From Fasciolopsis buskii (taxonomy: Eukaryota; Platyhelminthes; Trematoda; Plagiorchiida; Fasciolidae): a stretch of DNA of 64,000 nt. Below are positions 26,151 through 38,400 of the stretch, in pieces (the stretch's first letter is position 1; the number at the start of each line of letters is the position of its first letter). The notes under the pieces were generated by a model. That model worked only from the letters and a program-made list of their open reading frames with translations, was not told the origin of the DNA and ran no database searches. The DNA is taken from assembly GCA_008360955.1 (NCBI GenBank), contig LUCM01004773.1:38023-102022 (forward strand). Reading direction: 5' to 3'. A program made the translations under genes and the position numbers.

Positions 26151-27925
26151 AAGAGTTAAGGGCAGACCGCAGGACCAAACAGTGTGTTAATTGTGGTGGT
26201 TCGAAACTAGAAAACCTTTCCGTTGGGAAAACGTGTGACTGTCACATCATCAGCCTGTGCCATTATGACTGGATTGGTTGAGTATTCCGTTAGAACAGAT
26301 TGGTGCAATAAATTCAAGCAAATCGGCTTCTATATTCGAGACATCGAAACCAATGTGGATAATCTGTTTTCTTCTGAAAAATCAATATGCACCGTAGCTA
26401 ACAAGTGCCATTTTTGTCGGTCTACTCAAACGTTATATGGTGCAGTTGAAAGAGTTCATACCTGATACTCCCCAAATCTGGAAATGAATTGCGGTCATGA
26501 ACCATTTTAGGACAACTTGAAGACAATAACATGAGAGTCTTGAGCACGGCTGACAAGTCAATACACGGATGACAGTTCGGTCAAGATTAGTGCTTCATTA
26601 AGATATTCCTTCTGGTAAAAGTTCTGTTCCAACTCTGACATACGCAGATTCTGTTTTGAGGAATTGTAGTGGATCTACGGGTTGGTGTTCCAAGGGACAT
26701 CAGAGAATAACATATACGTCCGAATTGATTTGTGGTTCGACGAGCGTTAGGAGTGATCATTAACCGGTTATTTATGCTCTTGTTTCTATACTGCCACAAA
26801 CACAAGAAATTGGTTTATTTTGTAAAATAATATTTCGATTTTTTTATTCAAACGCTACTGTAATCATTGCATACAGTTTTTCTGGGCATCTGTATCTGCC
26901 GTGAACTGATTTACTATTACCCAATCAAGGGTTGCCTGTCTAGGCGAGTGTCAGCTTCCTCACGACTGACATCTAGATTATGATTGTTTAGTCAATTCTC
27001 GACTAGGCTTGATTGACTAAGTCAAATTGTAGCTACAAATAGTGACTGTCATATGCGTTAGAACTATTTAATTCACGTGGTCGCACAAGTGCAATGTGTC
27101 AATTTCATGCGACTGTCAAGTGAAATGCGTAGTTCTAAACAGCCTCTTGAATGCTGGCCCAACTACTACCACGAACACGACTGTCATGATCGAAAATTGT
27201 AATCAGCGACAACAAAGCTTGTCCTACTAATGCAAACTAGAATCTCCTTACAGTCAAACTGAGCGGTAGAACTCAGTGCTTCGAAATCTGCACAAACCAT
27301 GCGGTACGAGCATGCACAATAGGCAAGTGCAAAAATGTACTTTTTCCCCTATCGACATCACTTAGTGACTTCGATACAATACTTCAATGTCCCAATCGTG
27401 GATATTTTTTGACCCAGCTAAGCAACCTGAAGAATGTTATCTGTCATCAGATTACTCTGGCTTCTTTTAAGATATGAAAGATAGAAGGTTTCGGCTATTA
27501 AGGCCGTGACACGTAAGTGCAATTTTTATTGCAAATAAGCTCAGTATGTTGAGTCCTATCATCAGCACCAAACGTGGTATGAATATCAATAATTTTGTGA
27601 ACAATACTGTTTCTTTTCTGATAACGTTAACTCAAGGTTAGATCATTTAATTCCACGTAAGCCGAACGCTGTTTTCGACTGGTTGCCATTTTCGTTGTCA
27701 TTGTGCAGTCCACGATCTTCGAAGATTGCATTCCGCGAACTAAATTCCAGTTGCAAAATTCACTAGGTAAGTGAGCGCGAAATGGGATAGAAAGAAGAGG
27801 CTAGTTCCCCAATGTGACAACATTCTTTCTCCGCACCATTCAGTTCGATCGGCGGCGTTCAGTTCTAGAACAACTACAGCCAAATACGAAATTGTACAGT
27901 TTCGGCGTAGTACTATGTTTGTGTT
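26151..27925. other. no gene recognised
   Basis: Non-coding by eye; no motif or repeat shared with the rest of the window was found. Confidence 0.4.
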
Positions 27926-28092
27926 GGCCGGCGGCGGCCAAGCGGATAAGGTCGTGGCGTTCGGATGAGAAGGTCGCCGGTTCGAATCCTCCCCAATTGG
28001 CAGCCCTCTGCTGGCCGTGGCCCCCTTCCTGAAAAATGATGTACATTGTCATTTTATTAATAAAGAAAGTAAAAGGATAAAAGATAAAAGTC
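27926..28092 (+). repeat. tRNA-headed SINE, copy 3
   Basis: The head is GGCGGCCAAGCGGATAAGGT. The B box is CCGGTTCGAATCCTCC, a near-consensus GGTTCGAATCC. The body is GGCAGCCCTCTGCTGGCCGT, then CTGAAAAATGATGTACATTG, with a tail of GTAAAAGGATAAAAGATAAA. It is slightly shortened after the B box, where the CACCGCCAGTCAA-type block of other copies is missing. Confidence 0.87.
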
Positions 28093-31000
28093 AGATTTCG
28101 CACTCACCAACGCCAACTTTGAGCTGCTGACTGTCCGCGTATTGTGGTCCCCGGTTGAGTTGGAATCGGACCGCTGTTGACAGAAAATCTATTTTGCTGT
28201 TTTGGAGCCGGGGTTGGCGATTACCCAAGCATCTGATTGCCATTCGGTTCCATTTCGGATAATTTCTTGATATCCTTGGGTAATTTTGAAGTTGCATTTG
28301 AGTTGACACCGCACTTGCCTTTCTCTGTTAGCACATCATTTAATAGCCGTGTAAACACGCATGGCCATTTGACTGATACCTAATTGGATTTATCATACTT
28401 CTAACCAAACTACCTAACTTTTTATGTGATCGGTAAAAATGGAACGCATACTGGTCAAATTGTTGAAGCTAAAATTTCAGTCTCATCAGCGAGGATGTTC
28501 TCACTGGCCATATCGGAATGTGACATTGGATTATGGACAAAATTCTACAAAGATACTTTATAGTATACAATGCCGTCATTCCTCGTCCATCGATAATATC
28601 TAATTCGTGATTTCGCCATCTTTCTGTAACATTTGTCTAAGACTACTTTTGATGAAGTACATGCAATGTTAAACACGGATTTCACAGGTTCCTAAAATTT
28701 AACTGTTGTGTTATTACTGATCATACAGTAGAACAAAAGCACGATCGACGCTACTACACTCTAAACTGCCACAGTTTGTACCGCTTAACTTCAGCTCTGG
28801 TTCTACAAGAGTAAACGCTCATTGAAATGTCATTTTTTCGGCCGATCTTTCGCAACTGTGCCTACTCAGGAATAAACTAAAGGAAGCATGGGGGAATGAA
28901 CAGACCAATGACAGTAAAAACAAAATCAATTGCGTAGATTTGAACAGAGTGTGAAACACGAATACTAATCACTGTATCAACTGCTCGTATGGCCAATCTG
29001 TCTTGGATCCAAAGAGAAGAGTTTGGGATGTTCAACTCGTTCTTTTCGGGTCAGTTGGCCAATAGAAAGCTTTCGTTCACCTCCTTCATGGCATAAACTG
29101 CTCAGTCTGTCTCTTCCATTTACCACTACCTGGATGGAAGAAAGACATGAAATGAGGGTGTTCTTTACTCGGCATGCAAGGCACAAGAAGAAACCAATTC
29201 CATAGAATAAAATTCATAGATTTCGAATGCACCTAATCGGGAAACCGTGATACAGTTCTCCCACCGTGCATTGCATACCATTTGTCATATTATCTCGAAA
29301 TTATTCGGAATTGCATTAAAAAACATTCGGAAATTTCATTCAACTGATTTGCTGTGATCTCCCTCTTATCTGACTGAGACAAGCCCTCTTACAGAGACAC
29401 ATTTGTGCGTACCTATTGCAAAGTGCGCCTATTATCTATGAAATGCTCTACAATCAACGAGTTGACATAATCTTGAGAAATATTGTGAAAAGAAGCATGT
29501 TCCCACTGAATTCCGAGTATTTGTTAAAATAAGTTTGACCACTTGTGACATAATTCCGAAATAACGTGGGAAATGATATACCAGTACAGCGAAGGCACCG
29601 GTAGCTAAAAACCAGCATAATTCACACACTTGGCATTCTCCATACCCGAGTTTTAAGGCTTCTTAAGATAGCCAAACTAAATGCTCAAGTTTATACTCAG
29701 CATTCCGTCCACAGTCGGCAATAATATGGGAGTCAGTAATTGTCAATCGGACCAAATTTTACAGTGTCGCATGACAGAAGGCAATTGTTCAAGGACGTAG
29801 TCTTCCTTGTATCCAGTAATGCGAATCTAAGGGCAAATGACTGAGGGAGTTCGGATCCCTCACTCTCAAGGTCGCTAGACGAATTGGGCCAAGATAAGTG
29901 AAACAGTCTAAAACTGGAACAAAACAAAATGACTTCACCTCTCACCCTCTGGCTAATTTTGGCGCGTTTTCTATGGTTCATTTGCCTTTGATTCGAAGAC
30001 AAGATTGACGTTCGAGTCGATCCGATACCGCAGCAGTATTTTGCACTTCACTGCTTGCTTTTCGTTAATGCAACGGAGATACATATTTGAGTTACTCTAT
30101 TATTCGCGTTTTTCATGTTCGCTGATGAGTAAACTGATAGAATGACTGTGGTTTTTATCCAGGTATATCATTTAGATGCTCGAGTATTGCTAATCAAACG
30201 ATCACCAAGATTATTATACCAGTGGATTTGAGAATTTGTGTTTTTGTCGTAGCTTCAGGTTGTTGGTTTGCATGGCGATTCTGATCGCTGAGCTCAGCTT
30301 TCAGATTGCAAACGTTTAATCACCAGCTCTGGTTAGATCGTCAGTGTAAGTGCACAGGTGTTAGGGGTTACCATTTATATAGCTGCCATGGCATTTGACC
30401 GCGAACTTCCTCGATGGCCTTGACCTGAAAATTGTGCGTCCGTTTTCCACTTGATCTCTGTTGATTTGACCTTTGGCCCTAGGAGACTGACATTCTGCCT
30501 GAGAAGTTTGATCCACAGAGCTTTATGTAGTTGATTTGATTACTAATATCTGCGTATTGTGTGATTCAGTTCTGTGAGCAAATTATGGATCTGTATGACC
30601 TGAATTCCGGTCCTCTCAGTTAGCTGAGTTGTCTGCTTCGCATTCAAATATACATGTGATCCAGTTCGACGCGTCTATCGATGGAATTATTTGAAGAATT
30701 CCAGGCTTCTAAAAACTTGATGCAGGATCTCAACGTTATCTCGTTTGGATTTGTATACTTCTCGGTCGTCCCAAGCGGATGTGAGAGGGAGGAAGAGAGA
30801 GAGAGTAGGTGATGTCTTCTTGTAGCTAGTTTGTACTCGTGATGACGATGTCACCTCTACTGGTGATAAGGCATTCGTGGTTTAAACTTCAAACTCAACT
30901 ATCACAACCTCATGAAGACTATTGTTTTCGTCTTTAGGGCTTTACTGTTGCTACTAGTCGTGTGGTAATCGACCAGGTCGGATCACGGAGCAGGGACACT

Positions 31001-32429
31001 GCCGGTAAATGAGTGGGGATATAAACGTTACGTAGTACACCAAGCGGTGGCATTTGCGCGTACCTTGTGTTTTAATATCTGCATATTCCAGTTGCTACCT
31101 CTATCAGTCCACCTAAGTGAAGTTCACGCCCATGGCAAGTATACAAGCGAGAACAATCAAAATGGCCTCTACCCGATCAACACGACTGTTTTGTACTTAA
31201 CTATCCTATTCAAACGGTCTGTATGGGTCTACAAAAGGAAGAGGACATTCGCGGGCTTGTCCCCGCCTGTTGGGTGCACTGTCACCTAGGTCATCACTTC
31301 GAACGTCGCGACCTCTGTGCTTTTTAAAAATCAGACAATTTTTTGCTTGTCCCACAGTTAGGGCGAATGATTGGTTCCCATATTGCGTCCCGGTTTGAAG
31401 ATGATCAGGTCTTAAGCGCTTGCGCAATTCATTTGAGCGCAGTCAGGCTTGCCGACAGTACTGTTTCCTAGGCATGAACCGTCTTCGCCGTCGAAAGACT
31501 CGTCGGACAGGAACAAACGGCCTTGTGCTTTTGATACTATCTGGTAGCCTCACTTTACACCCTGCATGAGGTGTATCGATTACCGTTGCTTTGCCTTAAA
31601 ACTTACAATTCGACGTACACATGCGAGCGCTCTCGGAAGTGGGACACAAATTTAGCTAAGCCCGGATGTCTTCGATACATTCGAATAGTTTTGCCATCAT
31701 TAAGGATGAGGAAAAGGTGTGGTTAAACGAATAAAACTGAGTAATCAGCTTGACGGAATCAGGACAGTGGTTATGCCATAGTAGATATTCACTTACCTAA
31801 CTGGCGCTTGCGGATTGTTAAACGCCATGATTCAGTGTTCACAGCATTGTCCTAGCAATCCGTACTTCATCACTTTGTGCATAATTGTTTTTTGACCAAC
31901 AAATTATACTGAACATTCCATTACCAATTGAGAAGTATAAGGTAATTGTAATTATGTACATCAAGAGGTCTACTTTTGTACTATACATTCAAAGTTCGAT
32001 GGACAGTCAGGGGAGAACACAAACAATGCTTCAAACCGTATATCCCCAGATAACAGGAAGTTGTTCGACTTAAAGTTTTCAAACTCCTTCCACTATTATG
32101 ATATCCGGCTGACACAGACCTGTTAAGGATACAGTGTTCGTCGGATGTCAGGGAAGACTGAGCAACGGTCAGGACCTTCAGTTTTCGAAACCATAAGTTA
32201 CGGGATCATTGTGAACCTGATTTTAGCAACAGCGCAGTGATACACAAAAATCTTTCATCCCAGTTCATTTTATGCGAATTTCTTCCCGAACAATTATACC
32301 TGGGGTCGCGAAATTTGGTGCACTTTTGTCTGGACCAGTCACCACATTTGGTTTATAGTGCTCAATCTAAGTGCGAATGACGTAGTGCACTCTAACAACT
32401 GCACTGTAGCCCGCAGAGACAGCCAGGCT
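28093..32429. other. no gene recognised apart from a MITE-like element
   Basis: Outside the element at 29270-29588 the sequence shows only short frames and a short GA-rich tract near 30790. Confidence 0.4.
29270..29588. mobile_element. MITE-like element with terminal inverted repeats, copy A
   Basis: The left end ATACCATTTGTCATATTATC then TCGAAATTATTCGGAATT is mirrored by the right end, whose reverse complement is GGTATATCATTTCCCACGTT then ATTTCGGAATTATGTC. A second inner ATTCGGAA motif is present in both arms. The element is about 300 bases with no coding frame. The same ends bound a 280-base element at 46485-46770. A target-site duplication could not be recognised. Confidence 0.6.
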
Positions 32430-32710
32430 GTCAGAATCGTGACGACAGGTGAAAGTAAAGATCAAATATGCCTCTAACGCCACTGGTCACAATACATTCC
32501 ACCAATCGAACTTCCTCCTATATTGTATATAAAAGCATACACCATAAATGCATCAATCCCCACATGTTCTCCAATTGCTGTGTGTTTCCGTTTGCCTTCA
32601 TTTGTGTGTACCTTGGGTCGGAGTCAATCCACCGCGTATGTGTAGTTCACATCCGTGTCCTCGTGTCAGTGACCGAATTCCGTGTTACGATTTCAAATAC
32701 CTTTGAGTAT
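32430..32710 (+). repeat. LTR-like repeat, copy A
   Basis: AGAATCGTGACGACAGG, CATTCCACCAATCGAACTTC, a TATA-like TATTGTATATAAAAGCAT, and later TTCACATCCGTGTCCTCGTG with TTTCAAATAC are shared in order with 37096-37340. TATA box and arrangement suggest the long terminal repeat of a retrotransposon. No gag or pol was recognised between the copies. Confidence 0.5.
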
Positions 32711-32890
32711 AGTTGTACGTAGATTCGCGAATTCCACTAAGCAAAATCCGAAATAACTTCCCTAAGAGCTGCAAATCTGTCCAACCGAATGGTACAAATT
32801 ATCCGGTGATCAAATCCGAGGATTCTCATTGTCGAAAACTTGAACCTCCATCCACATATAAATTAGAACAAGACTTTGGACTGTCCCATA

Positions 32891-33189
32891 TTTTCATGAA
32901 ATAATTCACCATGTGATATCAGTGCTTACCTCACTGTTAAGAAACCATGGAAGCACTGTACAGCTGTTTCATCCCTGTTAGGAATCATCAGCAGTGCATA
33001 TCCACCGCGCCTGCCCGGTAGCGCAATAGCTAAGGTGTTCGACTCAAAATCGCTCGTACCGGGTTCGCGTCCTAGTTTGGGCACGGTGGATATGCACTAC
33101 TGATGATTCCTAGCAAGAATGAAACAGCTATGCAATGCTTCCATGGCTTCTTAATGCTGAGTTGAGCGATGATATCATTCCATGAAAAC
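32891..33189 (+). repeat. foldback element with tRNA-Leu-like core
   Basis: Left arm and reverse-complemented right arm share about 71 bases, from TTAAGAARCCATGGAAGCAY to AGTGCATATCCACCG, with about eight differences, all transitions. Weaker pairing reaches outward to TTTTCATG at both ends (32891 and 33189). Between the arms lies a 70-base tRNA-like core. A transcript would fold into one long hairpin with the tRNA-like part as its tip. Partial arms occur at 5523-5640, 10270-10345 and 47735-47812, so this is a repeat family rather than a chance palindrome. Confidence 0.8.
33012..33083 (+). repeat. tRNA-Leu-like core of the foldback element
   Basis: A seven-pair acceptor stem TGCCCGG / TTGGGCA (two G-U pairs) encloses the core. 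The A-box region is TAGCGCAATAGCTAAGG, and the anticodon loop CTCAAAA has U33 and anticodon CAA (leucine). The B box is GGGTTCGCGTCC, one base off the usual GGTTCGANTCC. The T stem and anticodon stem have mismatches, so it is a tRNA-derived Pol III promoter module rather than a working tRNA gene. Confidence 0.62.
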
Positions 33190-34849
33190 ATTCAATCTTC
33201 TACTACTAACGTGTCTCATATATGAGTTTCTGACATTTGGTGGCAATAATAACTTACTCTGCATCGTGGTTAGAACTTAGGCCTTTCCCATCCACATAAA
33301 CTGGTCTCATCAGTGATGCTGTGGGCTAGAAAAATCACGAATGAGGACTGGTGCCTTGACGGTGTCGATGGTCAGATGGAGTAGCCACGCTCTGTTGATG
33401 TTAGCTGTACGCAAGATAGTGCGGTATCGCTTGAAAAGCGCACACTTTCGCTAGTCTTCCGGGGTCACTGAACTATCGAATTCGTATTATGAAAATAAGT
33501 TTGAGGAGACCAAGATGCAAATTACTTTTGTTTAATCGAATCAAATAATCTGTACGTCAGATTTGCATTGGCACAACCCATCCAGTGACAGTTTTGGCCA
33601 AATAAACCACATGACAATGGAAGCAGTGGATCTACGGGAAGAACAACGGTCTCATGCTTTGTACCGTAATCACCAATTGGGTCCTTGTTCGAAGTTTACG
33701 TTAGAAATCAGCCTTCGGTCGATTGAAACGCACAGCGTGCGACTGGCCTTAGATGCAGAGGCACCAGCTATAGCAGATCGATTAGCCGACCACCTGCCTG
33801 CTCGTCTTTCATGATTCATCTGCAAGCAGAAACTAGTACTAGGCATGAATCACGGGGCCGGATAATGCACAGTGAAGTCGGTCATGCGCACGCAGACCTG
33901 AAGTTTTTTCTAAATACAACCGATTCTAGGAGTGAGTTCACTTGTATTGATCCTACTTTAGTAGTGTCGTTCATCACTTCGTGCGTAGAGAGTGCCACTG
34001 CTAAATGAACACATGTACTTGTGATGTATTTTGTATATACATTGCAATACAAAAAACAGTAGAGTGAATGACTGAAAATCACTGTATAGTTCGAGATGAT
34101 TGGTCCACAATATCTATTCCAACAGCCAAGTATCATGAAAAAGCACAAAAATTTGGAACCGTACTCCAAAAATCAATTTCCTTTATCGCATTCAGAAATT
34201 CTCGTCATCATTCTTTCGATTTATGCACCCTAACTCCTTTCTCGTTATCCAGATACCAATTGCTAGGTTGATAAGTGACGTTTTTACTGTGATTTAGTGT
34301 CTCTAATTGCACTTGATTGTACTGTGATTCGTTTGAGTCTTAACAAGTATCATAGAAACGTTCAGATAAAACATACATACCATGACTGTAATAGTTGAAA
34401 AAATGTCAACTAATCTCAAGTCCATCACTGATGTGTTTTTCCTTCATTTATCGTGCATCTTCTTTGGTCACAATTTATCGATTTCAGCCTGTCACATTAA
34501 TCGGTTTGTTTTCTTATTAGAATGTTTTGGAATTTTGATTCTCTATCATTCCCTGAACTCGGGTGACCTTCCTGGGATTTTTTAACCGGATCAACTTCAT
34601 AACATTTGTTGCTCATAATGATAACTGAACTCAGATATATGGATTACAACTGATTCGTACTCAGTCAGCTAAGTGTATTTCTGATTTGTATAATCGTAAT
34701 CCCGGAGTAGTCCACGTCTTCTAAAGTAGTGACTGTGTTTTTGGTTAATGTAATTATTATTGGGTAAGTAAAGCACATTTTCGTGAGCTCCGGTCACCGA
34801 AGATGCGTAGTATGTTGAAAATCAAACGCACACTTGACAATGATTTTTC

Positions 34850-34925
34850 GGTTCTGCGGTAGAACGGTTAACCCGAATGTGGAACACACGCGGGGCCACC
34901 TCGCGTTAGAACCCGGTTGCTTGCG
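34850..34925 (+). repeat. possible decayed tRNA-like head
   Basis: TGCGGTAGAACGGTTAACCC (A-box-like) and CGTTAGAACCCGG (B-box-like) are at tRNA-like spacing. The resemblance is weak, and the region is only suggestive because a clear tRNA-like SINE lies 250 bases further on. Confidence 0.25.
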
Positions 34926-35059
34926 TCATGATCCCAATTGTGTAGAACTGAAAGGAGACTTCTGAAGCCAAAGGATAGCTGGCGTAAAGCGAACTCACAG
35001 TGGCACTTGCTTACTCGGAATCGACATACAGCTAGCCACCTATACGACAGTCATGGAGA

Positions 35060-35179
35060 CCTGCGGAAAAGTCATCTATCAGTAGGGGTGAATCGCTGTG
35101 AGCTAGCGAACAGTAACCGTGCAAATCAGTGACGGATAGCTGGAAAATAACGTGATGAAGTTCAACAAACCATTGACAG
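35060..35179 (+). repeat. 118-base dispersed repeat, copy B
   Basis: This is the partner of 5404-5523, with roughly 80-85% identity by eye. In this copy the tRNA-Leu-like head follows directly, so the block belongs to the 5' side of the tRNA-Leu-like family. Confidence 0.75.
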
Positions 35180-35245
35180 TCTTCCCGGTAGCTTAATGGC
35201 TATGGCGTTCGACTCAAAATCGTTCGTCCCGTTCGGGGACGGCTC
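35180..35245 (+). repeat. tRNA-Leu-like SINE head, second copy
   Basis: CCCGGTAGCTTAATGGCTAT then GGCGTTCGACTCAAAATCGT match the core at 33012-33083, including the loop CTCAAAA. The B-box region is CCGTTCGGGGAC. No inverted arms flank it; instead a 118-base repeat shared with 5404-5523 lies immediately upstream. Confidence 0.65.
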
Positions 35246-37095
35246 ACAGATTTACAAGTAAACACTACTTTACTGAATTCAATTTCATTTGGGTAAAAAT
35301 GAATGCGTTAAATGAAAAATAAATCACCGGGAGTTGGTAAACTCAGTTCTCCCTTCTCATTTACATCCCGTGGATCAAGAGTGAACAATCGGAACAAGAC
35401 TCGGGGGTAGAGTCGATGCTGAATTCAATGCGTAGTTTTCAATGCGCGTAACACGTGTCGCAATCAACACAATCTGTTCAAATCTATTGTCCACCCTAGG
35501 GATTAGATCCTGGGATAAAATGTGCTTTTTCGTCTTAATTGAGGGAATTAACAAAAGGCAACGAATATTTGTACATACCTTCTATCGGTCATCGCCAATT
35601 GGAATGATCAAAATAACAACGAAAAGGACCTAGAAGAATACCGTGAATCGCATGCGGTAGAGATCCTTCCAAATAGGCTGATTTGAAATGATTCAATTAA
35701 CCCATTATCTCGCTTTTTTCGAAATGTATGCAGTATTACAAAAACGTGGAAGGGTTCTTTAACGACAGCTATCTGTGATGATTGATCATCAATTCGGTAC
35801 ATGTTGGATATGAGTCTTCAGGGACACTGTCCTCAAAGCAACTGGTCGACTGCCTCTTTGTATAATGGTACGAAAACGTGCATCGTTGCCATTACGACCG
35901 GTTATATGTGGCAGAAATCCAGTAGAACTCGTAAATACCTCGGAGTGCCGGCAACTCGATGGGGAGAAAATGACTAGAACTCATTCGATCAATACTCCCG
36001 TTTGGTATTCTGCTTTCGTACTGTCATATAAACATATATATATATATAAGTTTAAATATATGACCAGATAAAATGCAATAGGGGCTATGGCAAAATGCAA
36101 AACAATGAGAAATAAACTGTTGAATTCCCTCCACATATGTCAGCTCTTCCATTTTCCACCCGGATATAATCTGATATGCGTCGGAACGCATGGTTCGTCA
36201 CTGATCTCGATGCTACCCGGTTGCCAAAACCGAAGTAGTGGTGGTCTTCGATTGCTCTAACCCAATCATTTAACTCTATAGTTTTCATCACTAAATCAGT
36301 TGGACAAGGTGGGGTTTTCGTTATACATTAGAAGTCAACGGCTGATTACTCAGTTCATTGGTCCTTCGGATGGTGCTGAATATCGTGTGAGTTAAGTATT
36401 GCCTTCGGCCGCAGATCGCAATGAGCACATTTCATTGTGATCCATAAGCTACTTTCGGGTTTTCAATCGCAATGTTTAGCCTTATTCCTTAGGCAGACTG
36501 CCGAAGAGCAGTCAGTATACCTGGTTTCATTCTTACACACATTATGGTGCAAAAAGCACCTCTGTCGTGAGAATGCAGAGCAAAGGCTTTATTCAACAAA
36601 GATTATTTTAGATACACGGTCATCTAGACGTATTTCGAAAGATACGGTAACTAATTCTGCGCCTGCCACATCAACGCGATCACGCTGTTCCATTTGGGGG
36701 CTTATTCTTGGTTCAATCCTTGTTCATCCCTACCGTGGTTGAATAGGTTGACGACATCAGACAGATTTTTTTGTTCATTAGAGTAATCAAAAGTTGAAAA
36801 AAGGAAATCGTTCAGTTTCTCCTGCTTTCGGGTTGACCCGAATTCGATTGTGTTCCCCAATCCGAACAGTGTGCAGGTAACTCAACGAATGAAGTCCAGG
36901 CAGATATGCAACTTTAAAAGGATCCATCTCTATATGGAGAAAAACCCTAGTAAAGAAATGGAAAATCGGTACAAGTCAATTCATTATAAAACATTCGTGA
37001 GAGTTTATTCTATGAGATTTTGTGGTGAGTTTACATACATGTCACAGGATTCAATCCGGTACAGTTTCTCAATAGCCTGTCTAGATAGCGAGCCA

Positions 37096-37340
37096 ATGAG
37101 AATCGTGACGATGGGCAACCGTGAAGTGCAAATATTCCTCGGATACCATTGGAAATAATGCATTCCACCAATCAGAATGTCTTCTGTTTTGTATATGAGT
37201 GCATCAGCTACAAATAAAACCGGGACATGTTTTACATCTGTTGTCCTATCTTCGATCATGTAGCTTGAGTCAAAGTCGGCCCGTTAGCTGTGCACAATTC
37301 ACACTCGTGTATTCATTTCAAATACAAACATCAAAATTTT
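37096..37340 (+). repeat. LTR-like repeat, copy B
   Basis: GAGAATCGTGACGATGGGCA, GCATTCCACCAATCAGAATG, TTTTGTATATGAGTGCATC, an AATAAA-containing CTACAAATAAAACC, then TTCACACTCGTGTATTCATT and TTTCAAATAC parallel copy A, 4.7 kb upstream in the same orientation. Divergence is high, so the two are old or from separate insertions. Confidence 0.5.
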
Positions 37341-38079
37341 CAGCCAATCGGCTACCAAATCGTTCTGGTTAACATTGCATTCGTCAACATTTTGCGATTA
37401 ATAGCAACACCCACAAGTGTCCACGTTTCCCGTTACATAATGTCTAAGATACTGATTACTGGCTTGACATGGAATACTTCCGCATTTATTCTTTGTTTAC
37501 CTACATGGACGATCGAGAATTTCTTGACTAATGATGGCCTAAAAGCCTACACTTTGACGCATATTGTTCTAGCAGATTTATTTCACATTGAAATTAGACT
37601 AAACAAGCAAGCATTCAGTGCTATACATTCAATGACTGATCCCAGCGAGAAGACTCAGCTTCTGAACATGAAGAAACCCCAATTTATATACAACGGACCG
37701 CTATTTTTCCATCCCAAAATTACCCAGGATGTGCCTCTAGGTTACGAGTCCAACTGATCTGCTCGTTTTGGCTGTGCCCACAGAAAATATTTATATGGGA
37801 TGCTTCCAAAAGCCGCGTGATCAAAACCGATAATCAGTCTTATTGTTTCGTCTCCTCATTTGTGAAATTAGTGCAGAGTCTAAACCTTCACTCTTGTGGA
37901 TGACCAGAGGTTTCAGATCAATTTTTCTCCATTTTTGGTTCCCATTTTTCTTCGTCACATTGTCCATCTCGGTTGTAGTTGCTCAATGATATATTTGTGA
38001 GATTTTATCGATCGGTCCCTGTGAGATCGCATCTTGACTTGGTGTGACTGCATGCTCATGTATATAACCCAAAGAGCTA

Positions 38080-38400
38080 CAGGCGGCGGCTTATCTCAAC
38101 TCGATGACTCGGCCATGTTAGGAAGTTCAGTGCGCCAAGGCCCTATGCTTCAGGATGAAAGATATTTTAGCGGGAAACGCAATCGCAAAATCCCGGTGGA
38201 TGAGCCGTCAATCCAAACATGAGCTTCCAATGATCCACTCCACTCAGCCCTGCGAACACGTTTCCCCGGAATAAGGGCTGACTGAGAATCCAAATAGCGA
38301 TTGGACCTGCTATAAGTACTGGTCCATCGTTTTCAATAAATTACACAAATAAAATTAATTCGTTATTGTTGTTGTTGTTATTGTTATTATCGACTCCCGT
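38080..38400 (+). repeat. possible retroelement 3' end with (GTT)n tail
   Basis: The sequence ends in ACAAATAAAATTAATTCGTT followed by a GTT/ATT-rich tract (38362-38391). An A-rich end running into a simple repeat is a usual sign of a non-LTR insertion. The body (TTAGGAAGTTCAGTGCGCCA, AAATCCCGGTGGATGAGCCG) reads like decayed coding sequence, but I could not place it. Confidence 0.3.

Noticed and set aside
33012..33083. Functional tRNA-Leu gene
   Set aside because: Anticodon and T stems have mismatches, the B box deviates, and the element recurs with the same flanks as a repeat.
37290..37757. 155-codon plus-strand frame
   Set aside because: It starts inside an LTR-like repeat, has no family resemblance or splice context, and is within the length expected by chance in 64 kb.
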